Part shown: positions 7,333 through 14,213 of the stretch, one piece after another | Layout: each line of letters starts with the position of its first letter | Numbering within the stretch: position 1 is the stretch's first letter | Origin: CAYLLN01 sp036496265 | Lineage (GTDB): Bacteria > Planctomycetota > Planctomycetia > Pirellulales > Pirellulaceae | Direction: 5' to 3' | Length of the DNA stretch: 18,788 nucleotides | Assembly: GCA_036496265.1 (NCBI GenBank) | Contig: DASXLL010000138.1 | Location: 1-18,788 of the forward strand | Translations under genes and position numbers: made by a program | The notes under the pieces: generated by a model | The model's input: the letters and a program-made list of their open reading frames with translations, nothing else | What the model was told of the DNA's origin: nothing | Databases searched by the model: none

Positions 7333-7560
7333 TCACGCGGCGTCCACGGCCGCATAAACGCGCCCATGTTGCCTTAACCATGCCAGGTCGCCCGCCTCCG
7401 CGCGGTGCTTCACTTCCTTGAGCAAATCCACCGTTTCCGACTCGTAGCACGGCTCACTTGGATCGTCGGGCGGAATTACCATTTCCACTTCAAGTGCGAT
7501 GACATATTGGGTCGTCTGCACAAGACGAGTTCGCCTAACACGTTGACCTGAAATGCGCAT
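7333..7560 (-). CDS. Hypothetical protein, 75 aa
   Basis: A small acidic-to-neutral soluble protein that I cannot assign. It begins with a basic stretch (MRISGQRVRRTRL), continues with a likely beta strand (TQYVIALEVEMVIPP) and ends in a helix (VDLLKEVKHRAEAGDLAWL) and a short tail. It sits two bases after the DUF4258 gene and directly abuts the VWA gene, so the three are probably translated together. By position it could be the partner of the DUF4258 protein, as in a toxin-antitoxin pair, but no sequence motif proves this. Confidence 0.65.
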   Translation of the reverse strand: MRISGQRVRRTRLVQTTQYVIALEVEMVIPPDDPSEPCYESETVDLLKEVKHRAEAGDLAWLRQHGRVYAAVDAA

Positions 7561-7562
7561 GT

Positions 7563-7850
7563 CTATTTCTCGTCAAAAAAATGAACAGTTACTAGCTTCG
7601 CGACGCCGCTGGCTTGCAGGTACGACCAGACCGCTTTGAACTCAGTACCATCAGGAAGCATTTCAAGCATTTCAATCGTGGAATTTGGTTTTGCACGCGG
7701 ACGCTCGGCAATCAGCTTGCCATCGTGGAATCCTGCCACGGCTTGCCATTCCATGATACCGCGCTCCTCAAGGCGTTCGGACGCGTGATCGCCGATGATA
7801 TAGGCGTTGTCAGCTACAAGCTGGCGTATTGTGTCGAGCAGCTTGCCCAT
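7563..7850 (-). CDS. DUF4258 domain protein, 95 aa
   Basis: This protein matches the small DUF4258 family, an alpha/beta fold thought to be related to RelE/MqsR-like toxins. Visible hallmarks are an early HASERLEERGI segment (about residues 22-32), VAGFHDGKLIAERPRAKPN in the middle, and a hydrophobic strand AKLVTVHFFDE at the C-terminus. Start and upstream stop are fused as TAATG: the ATG at 7850 shares one base with the NHL-protein stop, so translation is coupled. The next gene, the 75-aa protein, begins two bases after its stop. Toxin activity is plausible by family resemblance only. Confidence 0.75.
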   Translation of the reverse strand: MGKLLDTIRQLVADNAYIIGDHASERLEERGIMEWQAVAGFHDGKLIAERPRAKPNSTIEMLEMLPDGTEFKAVWSYLQASGVAKLVTVHFFDEK

Positions 7851-8839
7851 TACAGTCGAAACCTCTGCACGCGATGATTATACGTATCCAGCACGTACAT
7901 CCGCCCCTGCGAATCGCGAGTGATGCCCCAGGGCTGATCGAGTTCCCCTTCGCGGCGGCCGTTATGGCCAAATGAGCCGATGGACTCGCCGTTTCGTGTA
8001 AATTTTTGCACGCGGTGGTTGCCGAACTCGCAAACATAGACGAATCCTCCGGCATTGCCGGCCAAAGCAGCAGCGTCGAGGAAGATGTCGTAGGGGTAGC
8101 TCAATTGCCCCGCCTCGCTGCCTTGCTGGCCCCACATTTTCACAAACTTTACAGTCCCGCCGCGACTATCAAACACCTGTATTCGGTGGTTGCAGGCATC
8201 CGTGACCCAAATGAGTCCCGTCTTGTCGATCACCAGCTTCTGCGGCCGGGAAAACTGCGCCTGCTGATCTCCATGGTCGCCAAACGACAGCAAGAACCGC
8301 CGCTCGGCTGAGAATTTTTGAATCCGGTCGTATTCGCCATACTGGGCGACATAGTAACTGCCGTCTTTATCTTGCACGGCATCCGTCACGAATCGAAATT
8401 CGCCGTCGCCATCGCCGCATTTGCCGCCGATCGTCTGACTTTCGATTAGCTCTCCCTGCGGCGTATAGACCAGAACGCGGTAATAGTGAGTATCGCTTAC
8501 CAGCAAGTTGCCGGCGTTATCGAACGAGAGGCCCGACGGACGGCCGTTTTTGGATTCTGGCGGCTGCCAGCCGCGAATGAACTCGCCATCGCCGGTGAAG
8601 ACTTGAATCTGCGGCGTCATATCGACGATGTAGAGCAGATCGTCCTTATCGATCGCCACGGCCCGCGGCCGAAACAGCTTTCCGGGCGTTGCACCTACGG
8701 CTCCCCAAGCCTTCTCCAATTTTCCCGCCTGGGGCCCGCGGCTGCCGATGCATCCGGCACCCACGATCGCGATTGACCCCGCAGCAGCAGCGCAGAACCG
8801 CCGCCTGCTAACGTTCCGTCTTGTTGATCGCCGAACCAT
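7850..8839 (-). CDS. Tat-exported NHL-repeat lipoprotein
   Basis: A 329-aa exported protein. The N-terminus carries a twin-arginine signal (VSRRRF, about residues 10-16) and a lipobox-like VGAGC ending at C30, so it is probably a Tat-exported lipoprotein. The rest is six NHL-type blades, each ending in a motif such as LYIVDMTPQIQVF, IWVTDACNHRIQVF, VYVCEFGNHRVQKF and MYVLDTYNHRVQRF, which predicts a complete six-bladed beta-propeller. Such propellers bind proteins or ligands; no catalytic site can be named. The frame also has a GTG two codons upstream (8845); I prefer the ATG at 8839, although neither has a clear ribosome site. It is followed by DUF4258 with a one-base overlap and preceded, 49 bases away, by the unknown 162-aa gene. 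Confidence 0.88.
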   Translation of the reverse strand: MVRRSTRRNVSRRRFCAAAAGSIAIVGAGCIGSRGPQAGKLEKAWGAVGATPGKLFRPRAVAIDKDDLLYIVDMTPQIQVFTGDGEFIRGWQPPESKNGRPSGLSFDNAGNLLVSDTHYYRVLVYTPQGELIESQTIGGKCGDGDGEFRFVTDAVQDKDGSYYVAQYGEYDRIQKFSAERRFLLSFGDHGDQQAQFSRPQKLVIDKTGLIWVTDACNHRIQVFDSRGGTVKFVKMWGQQGSEAGQLSYPYDIFLDAAALAGNAGGFVYVCEFGNHRVQKFTRNGESIGSFGHNGRREGELDQPWGITRDSQGRMYVLDTYNHRVQRFRL

Positions 8840-8888
8840 GAGCACATTGTATCGTCAGGATGTACTGTCGCGCGATGTCGGACGACGC

Positions 8889-9377
8889 TTAATTTCCTTC
8901 CGAGAGTGCATGGGCCGGGCGGTCGATTCGCCAGCGATTGGTTCGAACGACTCCGACGCGCCGCTCAGGGGTGGCGCCGATCACATCCTGCACGGCATCG
9001 ATGAATTCATATTGCGAATTGCCCGGCCGTGCAAACTGCGTTTCCAAATGCTTGCGGAGGGCGGCTTCGTCAGGCACAACTCCGAATTCTTGCTCCAGCA
9101 CGGGCGGGGGCTTAACTCCGACGCCATAGCCAACCGGATTCCCATCGTAAACGCGCTCGAGGTTCCAGTTGACCACCGGCAACTCATCTCCCGCAGGCGA
9201 ATAGACCCGGTAATTGCAGAATTGCCGCGGCGAATCACGAAACATGGGTGCGGAGGTGAAGGGATAGACGTCGCCCCATAAAAGCGGCACGGCGACATTG
9301 GCTACCACGAGAGCCGTGGCGGCCGCCATTGCGAAACGGGAGCGAATAGCGAGACTTTCTTGGTCTGACTTAGGCAT
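8889..9377 (-). CDS. Membrane-anchored hypothetical protein, 162 aa
   Basis: Not recognised. One N-terminal hydrophobic segment (FAMAAATALVVANVAVPLLW, about residues 15-34) anchors a soluble domain of about 125 residues that begins with DVYPFTSAPMF. Similar YPF-x-PMF strings occur just after membrane helices in several bacterial membrane proteins. The ATG at 9377 is chosen over a longer frame (to 9401) because it overlaps the upstream stop by eight bases and has a GGGAAG stretch at a good distance. It follows the small AtuA-domain gene and precedes the NHL lipoprotein gene. No catalytic residues or cofactor motifs are evident. Confidence 0.7.
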   Translation of the reverse strand: MPKSDQESLAIRSRFAMAAATALVVANVAVPLLWGDVYPFTSAPMFRDSPRQFCNYRVYSPAGDELPVVNWNLERVYDGNPVGYGVGVKPPPVLEQEFGVVPDEAALRKHLETQFARPGNSQYEFIDAVQDVIGATPERRVGVVRTNRWRIDRPAHALSEGN

Positions 9378-9717
9378 GGCCGTCTTCCCAGGCATTAGCA
9401 TGAAACGTCAAGTCGAGCAGCGACGTCGCCAACAATTTGCCCTGCGTATCGATGCGTAAGCTGCGGCTCGCGCCGCCGGCGAGTGCGTCATAAAGGAGGA
9501 AATTGAGCGCCAGCACTTTCGGCAATTCGAAACGCTCCACGCGGCTGATGCCGAGGTCTTGAAAATGGGTTTGCACGCGAACGGCCGTGAGCCGGCTGCA
9601 AAGCACGCCATAGGCGGCTTCGTCGTTGGCGACGACGCCGATGTTGGCGTGGTTGCCCTTGTCGCCGCTGCGGGCGGAGGCCAGATCACGGACGTGAATG
9701 TTTTTGCCGGCGGTCAT
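9370..9717 (-). CDS. AtuA-like C-terminal (ferredoxin-fold) domain protein
   Basis: A 115-aa protein matching the small domain found at the C-terminus of full-length AtuA-family proteins. Its family signature is DLASARSGDKGNHANIGV near the N-terminus (about residues 10-27), followed by RVERFELPKVLALNFLL (about 60-76) and a C-terminal LDLT segment. Here it is a separate gene whose start, ATG at 9717, forms an ATGA overlap with the stop of the large AtuA domain gene. The two products most likely act as one complex. AtuA proteins belong to acyclic terpene (citronellol/geraniol) catabolism in Pseudomonas, but the biochemical step is not settled and the planctomycete substrate is unknown. Confidence 0.88.
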   Translation of the reverse strand: MTAGKNIHVRDLASARSGDKGNHANIGVVANDEAAYGVLCSRLTAVRVQTHFQDLGISRVERFELPKVLALNFLLYDALAGGASRSLRIDTQGKLLATSLLDLTFHANAWEDGHA

Positions 9718-11153
9718 TGGGCCCACTCCTCGGCGGTTCGCACTTCGACTTGCGGCTGAATCAGCGCTTTCGGCACGAGCGCCGGCCAGTACGCGAACAC
9801 CGGTCGCACCTGCGGCCGGCCGGCGGCATAGCCGGCCAGTCCAGCCGGTCCGCTGGTGATGAGCGGCGCGAATTGCTTGGCGAAGAACTCGATTGCTTCG
9901 CGGCGCGGATCGTGAGCGGCGATGCGGAGCACGAGCTCGCCTGGTGTTTGATATTTGCGCCAGAACCAGGCACCGGGGACACCTGCGCCGTAGCCGAGCA
10001 GCTCGACATGCGTTCGTGCGAGGTCGTAGCCGGCCAATTTACAGCGGTCCAAGATGATTTTGGCGGCTGCTTCCGCCTTTTCACGGCAGTCGGCCCCATA
10101 AACGAGCAATTGGCCGGCCGCCATCCAGCCGTCGCGATAGGCGAGTGAGACTTTGTAACTGTCGGTGGCTGTCCGGCCGGTCGCGCCGCGGAGCGCGACC
10201 CGGTCTTGGCCGATTTCTTGCACTTCGACGGTTGTGAAATCGCAATCGACATCGGGCGTTAAATAATGGTGCGGATCGCCTATTTCATAGACGAGTTGCT
10301 CGACGACGGTGCGGCGATTTACCGCCCCGCCGCTGCCTGCGGGTTTGGTAATGACAGTTTCGCCATCGGAGGATAACTCCGCGATCGGGTAGCCGACATC
10401 AGACAATTCATACTGCGGCCAATCGACGCTGTAGCCTCCGGTGGCCTGGGCACCGCATTCGATGACATGTCCCGCCACGCTCGCCGCTGCGAGCTTGTTC
10501 CAATCGTTCCATGACCAGCCGAATTCTTTCATGGCGGGGCCAACCGTCAACGATGCATCGGCCACGCGGCCAGTAATAACAAGGCGCGCGTCCGCGGCCA
10601 GTGCATCGGCGATTGGCCGCGCGCCAAGATAAGCGTTAGCCGATGCAATTTGAGATTTGAAATTTGAGATTTGAAATTGGAAATTGGAAATTTGAGATTG
10701 TGAAGCAGGTGCGCTGCCGATCAGTTGGCGTAAGGACTCGCCCGTATCCAGGTTTGTAAAATCGCAGCCTTCGGCCATTAAGTCCGGCAATCGCGGCAGC
10801 AAATCATCTCCCGTCACGCAACCGATCGCTATGCTGCCGAGTTCCGCATCCTTCAAAATTTTGGCCGCCGCTCGCACGCAAGCTGGCGGGTTCATGCCGC
10901 CCGAATTCGCGACGATCTTCAACTGCGGCTGCTGCTTTAGCGCCGGCAGAAGGCTCTGTAGGATGTCGAGAAAATCCTCGGCGTAGCCGGCGCTGGGATC
11001 CTTCTCACGCAAACGGGCCAGAATCGACATCGTCAATTCGGCGAGGTGCTCGATCGTCAGGTAATCGACCTCGGCTCGCTCGACCAACCGCCGCGGCGCA
11101 TCGATCCAGTCGCCTAAGAAACCGGCGCCGTTGGCAATTCGAAGCGATGGCAT
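9714..11153 (-). CDS. AtuA-family (DUF1446) protein, large domain
   Basis: A 479-aa soluble protein of the DUF1446/AtuA family. Typical stretches are RIANGAGFLGDW at the N-terminus, DYLTIEHLAELTM (30-42), VANSGGMNPPACV (81-93), LVITGRVADASLTVGPA in the middle, and an ECGAQATGGY segment. It is the first gene of the long minus-strand run, divergent from the Uma2 gene. The small AtuA domain gene overlaps its stop by four bases; in many bacteria the two are fused. Odd: residues 152-168 (from SQSQI to SNFKSQ) are encoded by a 7-bp tandem repeat, an in-frame low-complexity insertion just before NAYLGARP. No acyl-CoA carboxylase or dehydrogenase genes lie nearby, so the pathway cannot be told. Confidence 0.9.
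   Translation of the reverse strand: MPSLRIANGAGFLGDWIDAPRRLVERAEVDYLTIEHLAELTMSILARLREKDPSAGYAEDFLDILQSLLPALKQQPQLKIVANSGGMNPPACVRAAAKILKDAELGSIAIGCVTGDDLLPRLPDLMAEGCDFTNLDTGESLRQLIGSAPASQSQISNFQFQISNFKSQIASANAYLGARPIADALAADARLVITGRVADASLTVGPAMKEFGWSWNDWNKLAAASVAGHVIECGAQATGGYSVDWPQYELSDVGYPIAELSSDGETVITKPAGSGGAVNRRTVVEQLVYEIGDPHHYLTPDVDCDFTTVEVQEIGQDRVALRGATGRTATDSYKVSLAYRDGWMAAGQLLVYGADCREKAEAAAKIILDRCKLAGYDLARTHVELLGYGAGVPGAWFWRKYQTPGELVLRIAAHDPRREAIEFFAKQFAPLITSGPAGLAGYAAGRPQVRPVFAYWPALVPKALIQPQVEVRTAEEWAQ
10652..10700. repeat. Heptameric tandem repeat inside the AtuA gene
   Basis: Seven consecutive 7-base units on the plus strand: GAGATTT, GAAATTT, GAGATTT, GAAATTG, GAAATTG, GAAATTT and GAGATTG, consensus GARATTK. 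A degenerate eighth (GCAATTT) precedes them at 10645-10651. Read on the minus strand within the AtuA frame, three units make seven codons, giving the repeated heptapeptides QISNFQF and QISNFKS. The repeat is A/T-rich in a GC-rich gene, so it looks inserted. Confidence 0.85.
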
Positions 11154-11240
11154 GAATTTGTCGTTCGACCTTCACGTAGCACACTGCGGATTGTAGCATG
11201 AGAAGTACATCCGAACCGGTGAACGAGGTCTTTGATCTCC

Positions 11241-11891
11241 ATGAATGTCGTGCTTCAAGAGACGCTGCGCCTACCTGCGGGATTCGCCAATTTGGGGGCG
11301 TTCCGGGAATGGACGAAGTCCGAATCTTATCCCCACCGCGGTCAATTTGCTTATCTCGGCTGTGATTTTTGGATCGACCTGTCGACGGAAACATTCCTGC
11401 ATGACCAACTAAAAAACGAATTCGTCATTGTCATTGGCGGCCTTGTGAAGGCCGGGCGCCTGGGACGCTACTTGGGAGACCGCATGCGCCTGGTCAACGA
11501 AACCGCCGACATGTCGGTCGAGCCGGATGGCATGTTTGCCAGCGCAAAGGCACTGAAGGCTGGAAGGGTCCGACTGGAAGAGGGAGCCGATTCGTTGGAA
11601 CTGATTGGCTCGCCGCAAATGGTGTTGGAAATCATCAGCCCGACTTCGGTGCGGAAGGACACCGTCGTGCTTTCGGATCTTTATTTTTCGGCAGGCATCG
11701 AAGAATATTGGCTCGTCAATCCTCTCGGCGGGCAGCTTGCGTTTGATATTTTCCGTCCCGCGGCGAAGGAATATGCGGCCGTCGAAGCGTCTGGAGGTTG
11801 GCTCCCCTCTGCCGTGTTTGGAAAATCATTCAGGCTCGTTCAGGAAACAACGGACGATGGACTGCCGGACTTTCAACTGCAAGTTCGTTAG
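11241..11891 (+). CDS. Uma2-family (DUF820) putative endonuclease
   Basis: A 216-aa protein of the Uma2/DUF820 family, a restriction-endonuclease-like fold found in many copies in planctomycetes and cyanobacteria. The expected acidic positions are visible: D96 in EPDGMF, E130 in MVLEIISPTS, followed by K139-D140, and E155 in EEYWLV. The usual tail, in which a strand of the FDIFRP type precedes a final LPSAVFGKSFRL block, is present. ATG at 11241 is used; a TTG nine bases upstream is possible but less likely. The gene is divergent from the AtuA gene, with 87 bases between them. The biological role of Uma2 proteins is mostly unknown; many lie near mobile or TA genes. Confidence 0.88.
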   Translation: MNVVLQETLRLPAGFANLGAFREWTKSESYPHRGQFAYLGCDFWIDLSTETFLHDQLKNEFVIVIGGLVKAGRLGRYLGDRMRLVNETADMSVEPDGMFASAKALKAGRVRLEEGADSLELIGSPQMVLEIISPTSVRKDTVVLSDLYFSAGIEEYWLVNPLGGQLAFDIFRPAAKEYAAVEASGGWLPSAVFGKSFRLVQETTDDGLPDFQLQVR

Positions 11892-11930
11892 CCGTCCTGG
11901 ATAAGGCTTGTTGTTGTCCGTTCGGGCCAA

Positions 11931-11959
11931 TTGAGTCATTCACCAAAGTCTCTTACAAT
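11931..11959 (+). promoter_or_regulatory. Sigma70-type promoter for ndk
   Basis: TTGAGT at 11931-11936 and TACAAT at 11954-11959 are separated by exactly 17 bases, which is a good vegetative-type promoter. Transcription would start near 11966, about 57 bases before the ndk start codon at 12023. Confidence 0.55.
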
Positions 11960-12022
11960 CCTCGCTCTCGAAATCCAGGGCCGCTCAAGAGAATCGCTCC
12001 CTATTAGAAAGCTACTTCCGCA

Positions 12023-12484
12023 ATGGAACGCACGCTAGTTTTGCTCAAGCCCGACTGTGTCGAACGCCGCTTGATGGGCCGGGTGATTGGCCGCTTTGAG
12101 GAAAAGGGGCTGAATATCATCGGGATGAAGATGCTGCGCGTCACGCCGGCGCTCGCCAAGCAGCATTATGCCGAGCATGTCTCCAAGCCGTTTTACCCAG
12201 GCCTCGAAAAATTCATCACAGCCTCGCCCATTTTGGCCATGGTCGTCGAGGGGCTCGAAGTCATTCGCGTCGTTCGCGAAATGCTCGGCGCAACGAGTGG
12301 CCTCAAGGCAGCCGCCGGCACAATCCGCGGCGACTATTCGAGCAGCCGGCAGATGAATCTCGTTCATGCCAGCGACGGTCCGGAAGCCTCCTCGCGGGAA
12401 ATCAATTTATATTTCAAGCCGGAAGAGATCCTTGCTTATGAGCCGACGCTCATCGGCTGGTTCAAAGCAGAAGACGAAAAATAA
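12023..12484 (+). CDS. ndk: Nucleoside diphosphate kinase
   Basis: A 153-aa NDP kinase, which transfers the gamma phosphate from ATP to other nucleoside diphosphates through a phosphohistidine. Family motifs in order: RTLVLLKPD with the nucleotide-binding lysine K9, the substrate-loop segment HYAEHVSKPFYPGL, LGATSGLKAAAGTIRGD, and the active-site histidine H115 in NLVHASD. Length is standard. One departure: the residues before the active-site histidine read QMN where most family members have GRN, and the following SD is SDG rather than SDS. Since catalysis depends mainly on H115, activity is expected. A TTGAGT/TACAAT promoter lies upstream. It is convergent with the FHA gene, 44 bases apart. 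Confidence 0.96.
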   Translation: MERTLVLLKPDCVERRLMGRVIGRFEEKGLNIIGMKMLRVTPALAKQHYAEHVSKPFYPGLEKFITASPILAMVVEGLEVIRVVREMLGATSGLKAAAGTIRGDYSSSRQMNLVHASDGPEASSREINLYFKPEEILAYEPTLIGWFKAEDEK

Positions 12485-12528
12485 GTCGCAGGCAACGAAA
12501 GAAGCGAATTGGCACCGATTGAGGCAGC

Positions 12529-13227
12529 CTACTTCTTCAAATCCTTCAAGAAATCATCCAGTCCATCGTCGCTCGAAGAACTGAGGCCGCCTGAATCCGA
12601 GTCGGCCATTTTCGGCGTCGCGGGCGGCTTCGGGGCTGGCTTCGGGGCTGGCTTCTGAACCGGCTTATTGCCCTTCGCCGGTGTTTTCGATTGATCGTCT
12701 GCCTCGCCTTTCGGAATCCGCTGCGTTACATGACCGCCACCGCCCGGCGCCATCTCCTCGGCCGGAAATAGCGGCTTGCCGAAATCGACGTCGAGCAATT
12801 CCTCGTCGGACTCTTCAACGATCGGCTTTTGCTTCGGCTTGGCCGGAACCGTGCCGGCCTTATTCACCTTGACGGTCTTGTCACTGGCTTTGGGCAGCGA
12901 CATCGTCTTAGAGTCGTCGCCCGGCTTACTGCCCCCATTATAAACAGCCCGAAAGGTCACGGTGCCGACCGTCAGCAATTCGCCCGGCGCCAGCGGCGAC
13001 TCCGTAATTCGCTCGTTGTTAATGAATGTGCCGTTGAGCGATCCCAGATCGCGAACCATCAGCTTGCCCGCGGCCTCATACAACTCGCAATGATTCCGAC
13101 TCACGAGCGGATGCGGCAGCACAACCGCCAGGTCGCGGCCGCGGCCAATCGTGCTCGGCAGCTTGACGTTGATTTCTTTCGTCTTAACCTCGCCGCTTAC
13201 CACGACGAGCTTCACGTTTGAGAGCAT
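12529..13227 (-). CDS. FHA-domain protein with acidic/Pro-rich tail
   Basis: A 232-aa protein with one N-terminal forkhead-associated domain, which binds phosphothreonine peptides. Landmarks are IGRGRD (about 27-32), the phosphate-binding VSRNHC (42-47) and NGTFINN (65-71). After about residue 95 it is unstructured: a Lys/Ser-rich segment, an acidic patch (ESDEELLDVD), a proline-lysine linker (KPAPKPAPKPPATPK), a serine run (GGLSSSSDD), and a charged end (DDFLKDLKK). It has no membrane segment. It is probably a scaffold in Ser/Thr kinase signalling, which is abundant in planctomycetes, but no kinase lies nearby. panB ends 54 bases upstream of it in the same direction. Confidence 0.9.
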   Translation of the reverse strand: MLSNVKLVVVSGEVKTKEINVKLPSTIGRGRDLAVVLPHPLVSRNHCELYEAAGKLMVRDLGSLNGTFINNERITESPLAPGELLTVGTVTFRAVYNGGSKPGDDSKTMSLPKASDKTVKVNKAGTVPAKPKQKPIVEESDEELLDVDFGKPLFPAEEMAPGGGGHVTQRIPKGEADDQSKTPAKGNKPVQKPAPKPAPKPPATPKMADSDSGGLSSSSDDGLDDFLKDLKK

Positions 13228-13281
13228 GAAACTCAGTCTAACTCTGGCCTAAAAAGGCAACAACGGCGCGGCACGACGTGA

Positions 13282-14082
13282 TTACTTAATCTGATGCTCG
13301 GCCGCCGGAAACGCCCCGCTCTCGACATCCGCCCGATAGCGCTTCGCCGCCTCCCAAATAATGTCGCGCAAATCGGCATATTGGCGGACGAATTTAGGCA
13401 CATGGCCCGTGGTGAGACCGAGCAGGTCGTGCGTAACCAGCACTTGCCCATCGCAGTGCGGCCCAGCGCCGATCCCGATCGTCGGAATCTTTAACGCGGC
13501 CGTGATTTCGCCCGCGATCGCGGCTGGGATGCATTCTAAAACGACGGCAAACGCGCCCGCTTCTTGAGCCGCGACGGCATCGGCATGCAAACGCTTGGCG
13601 TCGCGCTCCGCTCGATAGCCGCCCATCTGATGCACGTTCTGCGGCCGCAGTCCAACGTGGGCCATCACCGGAATGCCCGCGAGGACCAGCCCCTGAATCG
13701 TTTCCGCCTGCTCTGCACCCCCCTCCAGCTTTATCGCTTGAGCCCGTGTCTCTTTAAGAATCCGCGCTCCCGCTTCAATCGCCCGCTGCGGACCCAGGTG
13801 AGTTAGGGGAAATGGAATATCAACGATCAGCATCGCCCGCTCGATGGCCCGGCCGACCATTTCGGCGTGATAGATCATCTCGTCGAGCGTCACTGGCAGC
13901 GTCGTCTCGTTCCCTTGCACGACCATCGACATGCTATCGCCTACGAGCAGGGCATCGATCCCCGCCGCATCAAGCACCGCCGCCGTCGGATAGTCGTAAG
14001 CCGTCAGCATGCTGATTTTGCGTTCGCCGCCCTTGAGGGCGATGAACTTCGGCACCGTCAGGCGGGATTTGTCGTTAGCCAT
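13282..14082 (-). CDS. panB: 3-methyl-2-oxobutanoate hydroxymethyltransferase
   Basis: A 266-aa PanB (ketopantoate hydroxymethyltransferase), first step of pantothenate and thus coenzyme A synthesis; it adds a hydroxymethyl group from methylene-tetrahydrofolate to 2-oxoisovalerate. The TIM-barrel motifs are complete: TAYDYPTAAV (27-36), the Mg-binding aspartates D49 in LVGDSMSM and D88 in VDIPF, K118/E120 in KLEGG, HVGLRPQNVHQMGGYR (142-157), the catalytic glutamate E183 in LECIPAA, and IGIGAGPHCDGQ (202-213). Length and all key residues are normal. It starts 131 bases from the lnt start, divergently. No other pan genes are in the window. Confidence 0.97.
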   Translation of the reverse strand: MANDKSRLTVPKFIALKGGERKISMLTAYDYPTAAVLDAAGIDALLVGDSMSMVVQGNETTLPVTLDEMIYHAEMVGRAIERAMLIVDIPFPLTHLGPQRAIEAGARILKETRAQAIKLEGGAEQAETIQGLVLAGIPVMAHVGLRPQNVHQMGGYRAERDAKRLHADAVAAQEAGAFAVVLECIPAAIAGEITAALKIPTIGIGAGPHCDGQVLVTHDLLGLTTGHVPKFVRQYADLRDIIWEAAKRYRADVESGAFPAAEHQIK

Positions 14083-14213
14083 GGAGAGGACTGCTATCTG
14101 CCGGCTCGCTAGGATGAGTTACAGTACCTCGTGCATTGTGACGGCCCGATTAACGGCTTACAACGGCCAGCCAGTAGCCATTACGCTCCGCGCGATTGAG
14201 CGCTCTCGTCGAA

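Noticed and set aside
13247..13258. GCCT-AAAA-AGGC inverted repeat between FHA and panB genes
   Set aside because: The stem has only four pairs and no T-run follows; too weak for a terminator.
14135..14163. Possible panB promoter on the minus strand (TTGTAA, 17 bases, CACAAT)
   Set aside because: Each box matches the consensus at only four of six positions, so it is not better than chance.
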